Below, piece by piece: positions 25,488 through 34,148 of a stretch of 64,000 nucleotides of DNA. The notes below the pieces were generated by a model that did not search any database, had not been told where the DNA came from, and saw only the letters and a list, made by a program, of their open reading frames with translations. The translations under genes and the position numbers were made by a program. Source of the DNA: Streptomyces sp. NBC_00259 (GTDB lineage: Bacteria > Actinomycetota > Actinomycetes > Streptomycetales > Streptomycetaceae); NCBI RefSeq assembly GCF_036181745.1, contig NZ_CP108080.1, forward strand, positions 1,736,001 to 1,800,000. The letters are read 5' to 3'. Numbering within the stretch: position 1 is the first letter of the stretch; each line of letters starts with the position of its first letter.

Positions 25488-25518
25488 CCGGCGGCCCGTC
25501 CCCTGCGCGGGCCGCCGG
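25488..25518 (-). terminator. Hairpin terminator of the sigma-factor operon
   Basis: An 11-bp perfect stem (CCGGCGGCCCG, 25488-25498, with 25508-25518) and 9-base loop lies just after the stop at 25533. Confidence 0.55.
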
Positions 25519-25532
25519 CGCCGTGCGGTTCG

Positions 25533-26555
25533 CTACCGCGCGTAGGGGTCGTCCATGACGTCGGTGCTCACCCGGGTGAGCGTGCCGACGACGGTGCCCT
25601 TGGCGACGAAGGGGCCTCCGGAGGCCTTGCCGCCCACGTAGTAGTCGAGCCCGGCCACGAAGCGGACGCCGCGGTAGGCGTAGGACTCGGGGTCGAGCAG
25701 CACCTGGAGGGAGTTGCGCTCGGAGGAGTAGTCGCGGAAGTTGCCGTCGATGCCGATCGCGACGGCGGGCCTGCCGACCCCGTCGGTCACCTTCTGCGGC
25801 TTCGTCGCACCGTCCAGGCCGGTGATGATCCGGTACATCGTCTCGGCCTTGTCGGGCGCCACGGTCGGTGAGCCGGACAGGACCTCGACGACCTCGTTGA
25901 AGTCGCGCTGCGCCTGGGTCATGCGCGGGGCGATGACGACCAAGCGGCTCGGGCGGGACTTCTTGCGGATCATGTCCAGCGCGGCGCCGGGATCGTCGGG
26001 GAGCGCGGCGACCAGCGCGTCCGACTGCTGCGGGGGAAGCGCGTCGTGCGTGTCGGGGTGGACCTGCGGCCATGCCCGTCGCTGCCGGTCGCCGTCGCTC
26101 TTCGGGGGTGTCTCGGGGCTCCGGTCGGGGCGCCCTTGCTGCGTGCCGTCGTAGCGGATCCAGTTCTGTGTGGTGTGCGATCTGCCGGATTCGAGTGAGC
26201 ACTCCTTTCCGAGGCCGGGCTGCAGCGTGAAGGTGAACCCCTCGCCGTACCAGCCACGGCTCCCGGAGCCCCCGCAGTCCGGGCCGTCCCAGCGGGTCAC
26301 CTGGTGCACCCAGTCGTCGGCTTCGGGCTGCCGGGCCGTCGGGCCGCTCCCGCCGTCGTCCACGAGCAGGGTGGTCAGCACCGCCGCCGCCGTCACCGCC
26401 GCCGCCGCGCCCACCGCGGCGAGCTTCCAGCCGGGGCGCGGGCGACGCCCGCGGGCGATCTCGTCCAGCAGGCGCTGCCGGGCCGGGGTGAGCCGGGCGT
26501 GGTCCGGTGTCGGGACACCGGCGCGGAGCTTGCGTACCGCCGTCATCTCATCCAT
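25533..26555 (-). CDS. CU044_5270-type membrane protein, probable sigma partner
   Basis: A 340-residue protein with a short N-terminal cytoplasmic part, one membrane helix (about residues 43-65, WKLAAVGAAAAVTAAAVLTTLLV) and a large outer domain. The pattern matches the CU044_5270 family that habitually follows ECF sigma genes in actinomycetes. The start overlaps the sigma gene by 8 bases. By position it may act as the membrane sensor or antagonist of that sigma factor; no zinc-binding anti-sigma (HxxxCxxC) motif is present, so the mechanism would differ from ZAS proteins. Confidence 0.78.
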   Translation of the reverse strand: MDEMTAVRKLRAGVPTPDHARLTPARQRLLDEIARGRRPRPGWKLAAVGAAAAVTAAAVLTTLLVDDGGSGPTARQPEADDWVHQVTRWDGPDCGGSGSRGWYGEGFTFTLQPGLGKECSLESGRSHTTQNWIRYDGTQQGRPDRSPETPPKSDGDRQRRAWPQVHPDTHDALPPQQSDALVAALPDDPGAALDMIRKKSRPSRLVVIAPRMTQAQRDFNEVVEVLSGSPTVAPDKAETMYRIITGLDGATKPQKVTDGVGRPAVAIGIDGNFRDYSSERNSLQVLLDPESYAYRGVRFVAGLDYYVGGKASGGPFVAKGTVVGTLTRVSTDVMDDPYAR

Positions 26556-27153
26556 GACCGGCCACCTTCTGGAATTCGTGCACGAGCGTGGGGTCCGCGC
26601 CGCCCAGCGCTTCGCGCACCTTGCGGCGGGCGCGGTTGAGCCGGGAGCGGACCGTACCCACCGGGATGGACAGGGCGTCGGCGACCTCCTGGTAGCCGAG
26701 GTCGGCCCAGGCGACGAGCAGGAGGACGTGCCGGTCGCCGGTCGACAGCGCGGCGAGCGCGGACGCGAGCGGTCCGCCCGTGGCCTGGGCCGCGACCCGG
26801 GCGTCCGCGCGGTCGGACCAGGATTCGGCGACCGGGTCGTGGCCGGTCCTGGCCAGTGCCCTCAGGGCCCGTACCTCGGCGCGGCGGTGCTTGCCGATGA
26901 GGTTCGCGGCGATGCCGTACAGCCAGGGGCGGGCGCTCGGGCGCGCCAGGTCGTAGCGCGCACGGGTGCGGAACGCGGCCAGGAAGGTGTCGGCGGTGAT
27001 GTCGTCGGCCGCGCTCTCACCGAGCCGTCGTGCGGCGTAGCGGTGGATGTCGGCGGCATGCCGCTCATAGAGACCGGCGAACAGTTCGGGCCGTGCCAGG
27101 GACTGGGCGATGAGCTCCGCGTCCTCGCTCGGTCCCCCGGGTGGGCCGTTCAC
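26548..27153 (-). CDS. ECF RNA polymerase sigma factor
   Basis: A sigma-70 factor of the extracytoplasmic-function type with region 2 (LFAGLYERHAADIHRYAARRLGESAADDITADTF) and region 4 (LSTGDRHVLLLVAWADLGYQEVADALSIPVGTVRSRLNRARRKVREAL). The 201-residue form beginning at GTG 27153 is preferred because GGAG lies six bases ahead; a GTG at 27198 would add 15 residues without a ribosome site. It is coupled to the CU044_5270-type gene, the usual arrangement for this group. The signal and regulon are unknown. Confidence 0.88.
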   Translation of the reverse strand: MNGPPGGPSEDAELIAQSLARPELFAGLYERHAADIHRYAARRLGESAADDITADTFLAAFRTRARYDLARPSARPWLYGIAANLIGKHRRAEVRALRALARTGHDPVAESWSDRADARVAAQATGGPLASALAALSTGDRHVLLLVAWADLGYQEVADALSIPVGTVRSRLNRARRKVREALGGADPTLVHEFQKVAGHG

Positions 27154-27217
27154 GCGGTCTCCGTGTCTGCTGTCGGTAGGCGTCACATCCCCTGTCACCC
27201 GCAGACCGCGTTCGGGT

Positions 27218-27766
27218 TCACGGTGTGGGGCGCGGAAGGATCCGGTCCAGCATCTCGCGTGCGTAGTCCTCGTCGTACGGCGCGTCCGTCAGCAGCACCT
27301 GCAGGCAGATGCCGTCCATCAGGGCCACCAGCGCCCGTGCCGTCGCGGGATCGCTGCGACGGGCGAGGGACTCGGCGACGCCGTCGGCCCACTCGGCCGC
27401 GACGGGCCGGAGGGCGGGGCGGCGCAGGGCGGCGAGGTAGAGCTCGTACTCCAGCTCCACGCCGGTGCGTTCGCCCCCGAGCCACTCGCCCATCAGCCGG
27501 GCCAGCTCCCGGGCGAGATCGCTCCCGGGGTCGACGAGGGCGCCGCTCTCCCGCACGGCGGCCGCGAAGCCCTCGTTGGCCTGGCGCAGCGCGGCGACCA
27601 ACAGCTCGTCCAGCGAGGCGAAGTGATACGTCGTCGAGCCGAGCGGCACATCGGCCTCGGCGGCGACCGTGCGATGGCTCAGCCCGGCGATGCCGCTGCG
27701 GCCGACCACCCGGATCGCCGCGTCGATGATGCGCTGGCGCCGGTCGGGGTCGTACCGGCGGCCCAT
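27218..27766 (-). CDS. TetR family regulator of the SMR pump
   Basis: A 182-residue TetR/AcrR protein. The N-terminal helix-turn-helix is RQRIIDAAIRVVGRSGIAGLSHRTVAAEADVPLGSTTYHFASLDELL (about residues 9-56); the rest is the ligand domain. Its ATG shares one base with the stop of the efflux gene (TGATG), so both are made together. It most probably represses the pair through the palindrome at 28083-28106 and is released by the exported cation. Confidence 0.9.
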   Translation of the reverse strand: MGRRYDPDRRQRIIDAAIRVVGRSGIAGLSHRTVAAEADVPLGSTTYHFASLDELLVAALRQANEGFAAAVRESGALVDPGSDLARELARLMGEWLGGERTGVELEYELYLAALRRPALRPVAAEWADGVAESLARRSDPATARALVALMDGICLQVLLTDAPYDEDYAREMLDRILPRPTP

Positions 27767-28086
27767 CAGTGCGCACCCCCGAGGTTGAGCACGACGACCC
27801 CGGCCACGACCAGCGCGATTCCGGCGATCTTCACCGGGCCGGCGGACTCGTTCATGAACAGCATGCCGATCGCCGCGACGGCCGCCGTCCCGATGCCCGC
27901 CCAGATCGCGTAGGCCGTCCCGACCGACAGCGTCTTCAGCGTCTGCGCGAGAAGCGTGAAGGCGAGCACATAGCCGACGACGGTGACGAGGGAGGGCCAG
28001 AGCCGGGTGAAGCCGTCGCTGTACTTCATCGCCGTGGTGCCGGCGACCTCCGCCGCGATGGCCGCGGCCAGCAGTCCGTATCCCAT
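27766..28086 (-). CDS. SMR family multidrug efflux protein (EmrE/SugE-like)
   Basis: A 106-residue four-helix drug/proton antiporter that works as a dimer. The essential glutamate of helix 1 is present (LAAAIAAEVAGTTAMKYSDGF), as are WPSLVTVVGYVLAFTLLA and AYAIWAGIGTAAVAAIG. TTAMKYSDGFT favours an EmrE/QacC-like drug pump over the guanidinium exporter type. The ATG at 28086 lies inside a palindromic operator and 7 bases after a TACACT element, so the transcript is probably leaderless. Confidence 0.9.
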   Translation of the reverse strand: MGYGLLAAAIAAEVAGTTAMKYSDGFTRLWPSLVTVVGYVLAFTLLAQTLKTLSVGTAYAIWAGIGTAAVAAIGMLFMNESAGPVKIAGIALVVAGVVVLNLGGAH

Positions 28087-28106
28087 GTGTACGAGTGTAC
28101 ACATGG
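28083..28106. promoter_or_regulatory. TetR operator overlapping promoter and start codon
   Basis: Perfect 10-bp arms CCATGTGTAC and GTACACATGG separated by GAGT cover the start codon of the SMR gene and the minus-strand TACACT -10 element. A bound repressor would block initiation directly. Confidence 0.75.
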
Positions 28107-28150
28107 ATGGGTACGCCCGTACACAACGCGGCGGGCCCCGGCACGGCGAA

Positions 28151-28189
28151 AGGCCATGCCCGCCGGTGTGTGACCGGCGGGCATGGCCT
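28151..28189 (-). terminator. Terminator of the suf operon
   Basis: A perfect 17-bp stem (28151-28167 with 28173-28189) and GTGTG loop lies 40 bases downstream of the sufT stop. Confidence 0.8.
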
Positions 28190-28228
28190 CTTGCGCGTGA
28201 AAGCGGACGCGTACCGTACGCGCGTGTG

Positions 28229-28621
28229 TCAGACGTTGAAGCCGAGCGCCCTCAGCTGCTCGCGACCGTCGTCCGTGATCTTGTCGGGACCCCACGGGGG
28301 CATCCAGACCCAGTTGATCTTCAGCTCGTTGACGATGCCGTCGGTCGCCGCCTTCGCCTGGTCCTCGATCACGTCGGTCAGCGGGCAGGCCGCGGACGTC
28401 AGCGTCATGTCCAGCGTCGCGATGTTCGAGTCGTCGATGTGGATGCCGTAGATCAGGCCGAGGTTGACCACGTCGATGCCCAGCTCGGGGTCGACGACGT
28501 CGTACAGCGCCTCGCGGACCTCCTCCTCGGAGGCCTTCGTGCCGGGCGTCGCGGCCGCGGACGAGAAGGTCTCCTCGTCCGGCCAGTCCTTCTCCGCCGT
28601 GGTCTCGCGGTTCTCAGTCAT
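28229..28621 (-). CDS. sufT: SufT-like metal-sulfur cluster biosynthetic protein (DUF59)
   Basis: A 130-residue MIP18/DUF59 protein that helps iron-sulfur cluster maturation. A variable acidic N-terminus of about 28 residues is followed by the DUF59 core EEEVREALYDVVDPELGIDVVNLGLIY and the conserved cysteine in TSAACPLTD. The ATG at 28621 overlaps the sufU stop (ATGA). It is the last gene of the suf operon and, as in other Gram-positive bacteria, probably assists cluster transfer to apo-proteins. Confidence 0.9.
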   Translation of the reverse strand: MTENRETTAEKDWPDEETFSSAAATPGTKASEEEVREALYDVVDPELGIDVVNLGLIYGIHIDDSNIATLDMTLTSAACPLTDVIEDQAKAATDGIVNELKINWVWMPPWGPDKITDDGREQLRALGFNV

Positions 28622-29073
28622 ACGGTCTTCCCTTCGGACAGCGCCTGGGCCGTCGCGTCCTTCCATGCCATCCAGCTCAGGAGGGCGCACTTCACGCGCG
28701 CCGGGTACTTCGAGACGCCGGCGAACGCGACCGCGTCCTCCAGCACCTCCTCCATCGCGTCGTCCGGCTCGATCTGGCCCTTGGACTGCATCAGCTCAAG
28801 GAACGTCGCCTGGATCTTCTGCGCCTCGGCGAGCTCCCTGCCGACGAGCAGCTCGTTCAGCACGGAGGCGGAGGCCTGGCTGATCGAGCAGCCCTGGCCC
28901 TCGTACGAGACGTCCTCGACGCGCGTGCCGTCGTACTTCACACGCAACGTGATCTCGTCGCCGCAGGTGGGGTTGACGTGGTGCACCTCGGCGTCACCGT
29001 CCCGCAAGCCCCGGCCGTGCGGGTGCTTGTAGTGGTCCAGGATGACGTCCTGGTACATCGAATCAAGCTTCAC
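28618..29073 (-). CDS. sufU: SufU iron-sulfur assembly protein (zinc-dependent sulfurtransferase)
   Basis: A 151-residue NifU_N-fold protein that accepts sulfur from SufS. Its conserved ligands are C37 and D39 (TCGDE), C62 (GQGCSIS) and C129 (VKCALL), the zinc set of Gram-positive SufU. It carries the SufU-type insertion before the last cysteine instead of the IscU LPPVK motif. The GTG start follows AGGGAC; 18 bases separate it from sufS. Confidence 0.93.
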   Translation of the reverse strand: MKLDSMYQDVILDHYKHPHGRGLRDGDAEVHHVNPTCGDEITLRVKYDGTRVEDVSYEGQGCSISQASASVLNELLVGRELAEAQKIQATFLELMQSKGQIEPDDAMEEVLEDAVAFAGVSKYPARVKCALLSWMAWKDATAQALSEGKTV

Positions 29074-29091
29074 AGAGCGTCCCTCAGTCCC

Positions 29092-30348
29092 TCATCCGAA
29101 GAAGTTGCGGACGTGCTCCAGGCCGTCGATCAGCGCGTCCACCTCGCCCGGCGTGGAGTACAGATAGAACGACGCCCGCGTGGTCGCAGGAATTCCGTAC
29201 CTGAGGCACACCGGCCGTGCGCAGTGGTGGCCGACGCGGACCGCGATGCCCTGCTCGTCGAGCACCTGCCCCACATCGTGCGGATGGATGTCGCCGAGCA
29301 CGAAGGAGATCGCCGCGCCGCGGTCCTCGGCCGTGACCGGGCCGATGATCCGCAGGTCGGGGACCTCCTGGAGGCGGCTCACCGCGTACTCGGTGAGCGC
29401 GTGCTCATGCTGGAGGACCTTGTCCATGCCGATCGAGGTGAGGTAGTCCACGGCCGCGCCGAGGCCGACGGCCTGGGCGATCGGGGGCGTACCCGCCTCG
29501 AACTTGTGCGGCGCGGGAGCGTACGTGGAGGAGTGCATCGAGACGGTCTCGATCATCTCGCCGCCGCCCAGGAACGGCGGGAGGTCCTCCAGCAGCTCCT
29601 GGCGGCCCCACAGGACGCCGATACCGGTCGGGCCGCACATCTTGTGACCGGTGAAGGCCACGAAGTCGGCGCCCAGGGCCTGGACGTCGAGCGGCATGTG
29701 CGGAGCGGCCTGCGAGGCGTCGATGAGGACGAGCGCACCGACGTCCTGCGCCCGGCGGACGATCTGGTCGACCGGGTTGACCGTGCCCAGGATGTTGGAG
29801 ACCAGCGTGAAGGAGACGATCTTCGTCTTCTCCGTGATGATCTCCTCGATGTTGGACAGGTCCAGACGGCCGTCGTCCGTGAGCCCGAACCACTTCAGCT
29901 TCGCGCCGGTGCGCTGCGCCAGCAGCTGCCACGGAACGATGTTGGAGTGGTGCTCCATCTCCGTGATGACTATCTCGGTCTCGCGGTCCACGCGGTAGGG
30001 CTCGTCGGCCCAGCCCAGCATGTTCGCCACGAGGTTCAGCGACTCCGACGCGTTCTTGGTGAAGATCACCTCGTCGCGGCTGGGCGCGTTGATGAAGGCG
30101 GCGACCTTGTCGCGGGCGCCTTCGTACGCCGCCGTGGCCTCCTCGGCAAGGACGTGCACGCCGCGGTGGACGTTGGCGTTGTACCGCTCGTAGTAGGTGT
30201 TGAGCGCGTCGAGCACCTGGCGCGGCTTCTGGGACGTCGCCGCGTTGTCCAGGTAGACGATCTTCTTACCGTCGTGGACCAGGCGGTCCAGGATCGGGAA
30301 GTCCTTGCGGATCGCCTCGGTGTCGAGGAGGCCCGGCAGATGTGTCAC
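29092..30348 (-). CDS. sufS: Cysteine desulfurase SufS
   Basis: SufS removes sulfur from cysteine and passes it to SufU. The 418-residue PLP enzyme has the Schiff-base lysine K236 (TGHKMCGP), the short lobe with the persulfide cysteine C376 (GHHCARPVC) and the group II desulfurase layout. The GTG start overlaps the sufC stop (GTGA), giving tight coupling within the operon. Confidence 0.95.
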   Translation of the reverse strand: MTHLPGLLDTEAIRKDFPILDRLVHDGKKIVYLDNAATSQKPRQVLDALNTYYERYNANVHRGVHVLAEEATAAYEGARDKVAAFINAPSRDEVIFTKNASESLNLVANMLGWADEPYRVDRETEIVITEMEHHSNIVPWQLLAQRTGAKLKWFGLTDDGRLDLSNIEEIITEKTKIVSFTLVSNILGTVNPVDQIVRRAQDVGALVLIDASQAAPHMPLDVQALGADFVAFTGHKMCGPTGIGVLWGRQELLEDLPPFLGGGEMIETVSMHSSTYAPAPHKFEAGTPPIAQAVGLGAAVDYLTSIGMDKVLQHEHALTEYAVSRLQEVPDLRIIGPVTAEDRGAAISFVLGDIHPHDVGQVLDEQGIAVRVGHHCARPVCLRYGIPATTRASFYLYSTPGEVDALIDGLEHVRNFFG

Positions 30349-31109
30349 GCGGATACGCCACCCTTCGTGTATGCCTCGTAGCCCTCGGCCTCCAGCTTGT
30401 CGGCGAGCTCGGCGCCGCCGGACTCGGCGATACGGCCGTTCGCGAACACGTGCACGAAGTCGGGCTTGATGTAGCGCAGGATGCGCGTGTAGTGCGTGAT
30501 CAGCAGGGTGCCGACCTCGCCGGACTCGCGGACGCGGTTGACGCCCTCGGAAACCGTGCGCAGGGCGTCGACGTCGAGGCCGGAGTCGGTCTCGTCGAGG
30601 ATCGCGATCTTGGGCTTGAGGAGCTCCAGCTGAAGGATCTCGTGGCGCTTCTTCTCACCGCCGGAGAAGCCCTCGTTGACGTTGCGCTCGGCGAAGGCGG
30701 GGTCCATGTGGAGACGCTCCATGGTCTCCTTGACCTCCTTCACCCAGGTGCGCAGCTTGGGGGCCTCACCGCGGATGGCGGTGGCGGAGGTGCGCAGGAA
30801 GTTGGAGACCGAGACGCCCGGGATCTCTACGGGGTACTGCATGGCGAGGAAGACGCCGGCGCGGGCGCGCTCGTCGACGGACATCTCCAGGACGTCCTCG
30901 CCGTCCAGGGTCACGGTGCCACCGGTGATCGTGTACTTGGGGTGGCCCGCCAGGGAGTAGGCGAGGGTCGACTTGCCGGAGCCGTTGGGGCCCATGATGG
31001 CGTGGGTCTCGCCCTGCTTCACGGTCAGGTCGACGCCCTTGAGGATCTCCTTGGTGGCGTTGTCGGCCTCGACGGAGACGCGCAGGTCGCGGATTTCAAG
31101 CGTTGCCAT
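30345..31109 (-). CDS. sufC: SufC ATPase of the SufBCD scaffold
   Basis: A 254-residue ABC-type ATPase that drives cluster assembly on SufB-SufD rather than transport. Walker A is GPNGSGKST (near residues 39-47), the signature is FSGGEKKR, and Walker B is IAILDETDSGLD, which is the SufC-specific form. The ATG at 31109 lies 7 bases from the Rieske gene stop. Confidence 0.95.
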   Translation of the reverse strand: MATLEIRDLRVSVEADNATKEILKGVDLTVKQGETHAIMGPNGSGKSTLAYSLAGHPKYTITGGTVTLDGEDVLEMSVDERARAGVFLAMQYPVEIPGVSVSNFLRTSATAIRGEAPKLRTWVKEVKETMERLHMDPAFAERNVNEGFSGGEKKRHEILQLELLKPKIAILDETDSGLDVDALRTVSEGVNRVRESGEVGTLLITHYTRILRYIKPDFVHVFANGRIAESGGAELADKLEAEGYEAYTKGGVSA

Positions 31110-31116
31110 GGGGACT

Positions 31117-31434
31117 TCAGTTCTCCTGGGTGACGGAGACGAGCACATCGTCCCCTTCGATCTTTACGGGGTACACGGGGACCGGGCGCGTCGCGGGAAG
31201 GCCGGACGGCTTGCCGGTGCGGAGGTCGAAGCTGGAGCCGTGCAGCCAGCACTCGATCTGGCAGTCCTCGACCTCGCCCTCGGACAGGGAGACGTTCGCG
31301 TGCGAGCAGATGTCGTGGATCGCGAACACCTCGCCCTCCGTACGGACGACGGAGACCGGCGTGCCGTCGAGTTCCACCCTCTTCGGGGTGTCCTCCTCCA
31401 GCTCGCTCAGCCCACAGGCTCGGACGAAGGCCAT
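31117..31434 (-). CDS. Rieske-type ferredoxin in the suf operon
   Basis: A 105-residue soluble [2Fe-2S] Rieske protein, often annotated as non-heme iron oxygenase ferredoxin subunit. Ligands are C43 and H45 (ICSH) and C62 and H65 (CWLHG). It sits between sufD and sufC with one-base overlap to sufD (TGATG), an arrangement conserved in actinobacteria. It may supply electrons for cluster assembly or repair. No oxygenase gene is near, so the oxygenase name is probably misleading. Confidence 0.9.
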   Translation of the reverse strand: MAFVRACGLSELEEDTPKRVELDGTPVSVVRTEGEVFAIHDICSHANVSLSEGEVEDCQIECWLHGSSFDLRTGKPSGLPATRPVPVYPVKIEGDDVLVSVTQEN

Positions 31435-32612
31435 CAGACGGACGCCTCCAGCTCGGCCTCGATCGTGGCGATGAGGCGCTCCTCGACGTCGGGCAGGCCG
31501 ATCTGCTGGACCAGCTCGGCGAAGAAGCCACGGACGACGAGGCGACGGGCCTCGACCTCCGGGATGCCGCGGGCCATCAGGTAGAAGAGCTGCTCGTCGT
31601 CGAAGCGGCCGGTGGCGGAGGCGTGACCGGCGCCGACGATCTCGCCGGTCTCGATCTCCAGGTTCGGCACGGAGTCGACGCGGGCGCCGTCGCTCAGCAC
31701 CAGGTTGCGGTTGAGCTCGTAGGTGTCCGTGCCCTCGGCCTTGGCCTCGATGAGTACGTCGCCGATCCACACCGCGTGGGCGTTGTCGCCCTGGAGCGCA
31801 CCCTTGTAGGCGACGTTGGACTTGCAGTGCGGCATGTTGTGGTCGACCAGGAGGCGGTGCTCCTGGTGCTGGCCGGCGTCGGTGAAGTACAGACCGAACA
31901 GCTCGGCCTCGCCGCCCGTGCCCGCGTACGAAACGCGCGGGTGGAGGCGTACGACGTCGCCGCCGAAGGTCACGACGACCGACTTGAAGGCGGCGTCGCG
32001 GCCGATCAGGGCGTTGTGCTGCGAGCAGTGCACCGAGGTGTCGTCCCAGTCCTGGACGGAGACGAACGTGACCTTGGCGCCGTCGCCGATCAGGAAGTCC
32101 ACGTTGGCGGCGCGCACGGCGTCGCCGGTGTGGTCGATGACGATGACGGCCTCGGCGAAGGCGCCGATGTCGAAGACGGTGTGCCCGAAGGTGGTGCCGC
32201 CCTCGCCGTGCAGGGTGAGCCGCACCGGCTCGGTCAGGACCGTCTCCTTGGGCACGGAGATGACGGTGGCCTTCTCGAAGGAGGAGTACGCCTGGGCGGC
32301 GACGCGGTCGACGGGCGTGCCGGCCTTGCCGATACGCGCGTCGTCACGGCCGACGGCCTCGACGGTGACCCCGTCCGGCGCGCTGACCTCCGCCTTGAGC
32401 GAACCGTCGGCCTTCGCGGTGCCGTCGTGCAGACCCCGCAGGCGCTCCAGCGGCGTGAACCGCCATTCCTCCTCACGGCCGTGCGGGACCGGGAAGTCCG
32501 CGACGTCGAAGGACGGGGGCACGCTCATGCGCGTGGCGACGGTCGACTCGGCGGCCACCGCGATCGAGCCGGCGGTGGTGGAGCCCACCGGAATGTTCTG
32601 AGCCTCAGCCAT
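31434..32612 (-). CDS. sufD: SufD subunit of the Fe-S scaffold
   Basis: A 392-residue beta-helix protein that pairs with SufB and SufC. It contains the C-terminal SufBD core (GRFDDEQLFYLMARGIPEVEARRLVVRGFFAEL) and the histidine in DHNMPHCKSNV-type loops. The ATG at 32612 begins MAEAQNIPVGS. It is separated from sufB by a 114-base gap with a strong stem. Confidence 0.93.
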   Translation of the reverse strand: MAEAQNIPVGSTTAGSIAVAAESTVATRMSVPPSFDVADFPVPHGREEEWRFTPLERLRGLHDGTAKADGSLKAEVSAPDGVTVEAVGRDDARIGKAGTPVDRVAAQAYSSFEKATVISVPKETVLTEPVRLTLHGEGGTTFGHTVFDIGAFAEAVIVIDHTGDAVRAANVDFLIGDGAKVTFVSVQDWDDTSVHCSQHNALIGRDAAFKSVVVTFGGDVVRLHPRVSYAGTGGEAELFGLYFTDAGQHQEHRLLVDHNMPHCKSNVAYKGALQGDNAHAVWIGDVLIEAKAEGTDTYELNRNLVLSDGARVDSVPNLEIETGEIVGAGHASATGRFDDEQLFYLMARGIPEVEARRLVVRGFFAELVQQIGLPDVEERLIATIEAELEASV

Positions 32613-32654
32613 GGCTGTCGTCTTGCTCGCTTCCTCGTTAAGCCTGTGTCTGTT

Positions 32655-32693
32655 CCGGGTCCGTGGCACCTGTGGCTGCGCCACGGGCCCCGG
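32655..32693 (-). other. Stem-loop between sufB and sufD
   Basis: CCGTGGC (32661-32667) pairs with GCCACGG (32680-32686), extended past a small bulge by CCGGG/CCCGG. It could slow RNA decay or partly stop transcription so that SufB exceeds SufD. Confidence 0.4.
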
Positions 32694-32726
32694 TCCTCCG
32701 TGCTCGCTGCGGACGGGCCGCCGGCG

Positions 32727-34148
32727 TCAGCCGACCGCGCCTTCCATCTGCAGCTCGATCAGCCGGTTGAGCTCCAGCGCGTACTCCATGGGCAGCTCCT
32801 TGGCGATCGGCTCGACGAAGCCGCGCACGATCATCGCCATCGCCTCGTCCTCGGAGAGTCCGCGGCTCATCAGGTAGAAGAGCTGGTCGTCCGAGACCTT
32901 GGAGACGGTCGCCTCGTGTCCCATGGAGACGTCGTCCTCGCGGACGTCGACGTACGGGTAGGTGTCGGAGCGGGAGATGGTGTCGACGAGCAGAGCGTCA
33001 CAGAGGACGTTGGACTTCGCACCCGGAGCGCCCTCGCCGATCTCGATCAGCCCGCGGTAGGACGTACGGCCGCCGCCGCGTGCCACCGACTTGGAGACGA
33101 TGTTCGACGAGGTGTTCGGCGCCATGTGGACCATCTTGGCGCCGGCGTCCTGGTGCTGGCCCTCGCCCGCGAAGGCGATGGAGAGGGTCTCGCCCTTGGC
33201 GTGCTCGCCCATGAGGTAGACGGCCGGGTACTTCATCGTCACCTTGGAGCCGATGTTGCCGTCGACCCACTCCATGGTCGCGCCCTCGTAGGCCACGGCG
33301 CGCTTGGTGACCAGGTTGTAGACGTTGTTCGACCAGTTCTGGATGGTCGTGTACCGGCAGCGGGCGCCCTTCTTGACGATGATCTCGACCACGGCGCTGT
33401 GCAGGGAGTCCGAGGAGTAGATCGGGGCGGTGCAGCCCTCGACGTAGTGGACGTAGGCGTCCTCGTCGACGATGATCAGCGTCCGCTCGAACTGGCCCAT
33501 GTTCTCGGTGTTGATCCGGAAGTAGGCCTGGAGCGGGATCTCGACGTGCACGCCCTTCGGGACGTAGATGAAGGATCCGCCGGACCACACCGCGGTGTTC
33601 AGCGACGCGAACTTGTTGTCGCCGACGGGGATGACCGTGCCGAAGTACTCCTTGAAGAGCTCCGGGTGCTCCTTCAGCGCGGTGTCGGTGTCCAGGAAGA
33701 TGACGCCCTGCTCCTCCAGGTCCTCACGGATCTGGTGGTAGACGACCTCCGACTCGTACTGCGCGGCGACACCGGCGACGAGGCGCTGCTTCTCGGCCTC
33801 GGGGATGCCGAGCTTGTCGTACGTGTTCTTGATGTCCTCCGGGAGGTCCTCCCAGGACTCCGCCTGCTTCTCGGTGGACCGCACGAAGTACTTGATGTTG
33901 TCGAAGTCGATGCCGGAGAGGTCGGAGCCCCAGTTCGGCATGGGCTTCTTGTCGAAGAGACGCAGGCCCTTCAGACGCAGCTTCAGCATCCACTCGGGCT
34001 CGGACTTCTTCTCGGAGATGTCGCGGACGACGTCCTCCGAGAGACCGCGCTTGGCGGAGGCGCCCGCGGCGTCGGAGTCGGCCCAGCCGTATTCGTACTT
34101 GCCCAGGCCCTCGAGCTCAGGGTGGGCAGTCTCCGTGGGGAGAGTCAT
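32727..34148 (-). CDS. sufB: SufB scaffold subunit
   Basis: A 473-residue core subunit of the SufBC2D complex on which the cluster is built. Full-length SufB features are present: [13 protein letters not shown] near the start, the SufB-type region [28 protein letters not shown] with the sulfur-path cysteine, and the C-terminal [33 protein letters not shown]. No intein is inserted. The ATG at 34148 overlaps the sufR stop (ATGA). Confidence 0.96.
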   Translation of the reverse strand: MTLPTETAHPELEGLGKYEYGWADSDAAGASAKRGLSEDVVRDISEKKSEPEWMLKLRLKGLRLFDKKPMPNWGSDLSGIDFDNIKYFVRSTEKQAESWEDLPEDIKNTYDKLGIPEAEKQRLVAGVAAQYESEVVYHQIREDLEEQGVIFLDTDTALKEHPELFKEYFGTVIPVGDNKFASLNTAVWSGGSFIYVPKGVHVEIPLQAYFRINTENMGQFERTLIIVDEDAYVHYVEGCTAPIYSSDSLHSAVVEIIVKKGARCRYTTIQNWSNNVYNLVTKRAVAYEGATMEWVDGNIGSKVTMKYPAVYLMGEHAKGETLSIAFAGEGQHQDAGAKMVHMAPNTSSNIVSKSVARGGGRTSYRGLIEIGEGAPGAKSNVLCDALLVDTISRSDTYPYVDVREDDVSMGHEATVSKVSDDQLFYLMSRGLSEDEAMAMIVRGFVEPIAKELPMEYALELNRLIELQMEGAVG

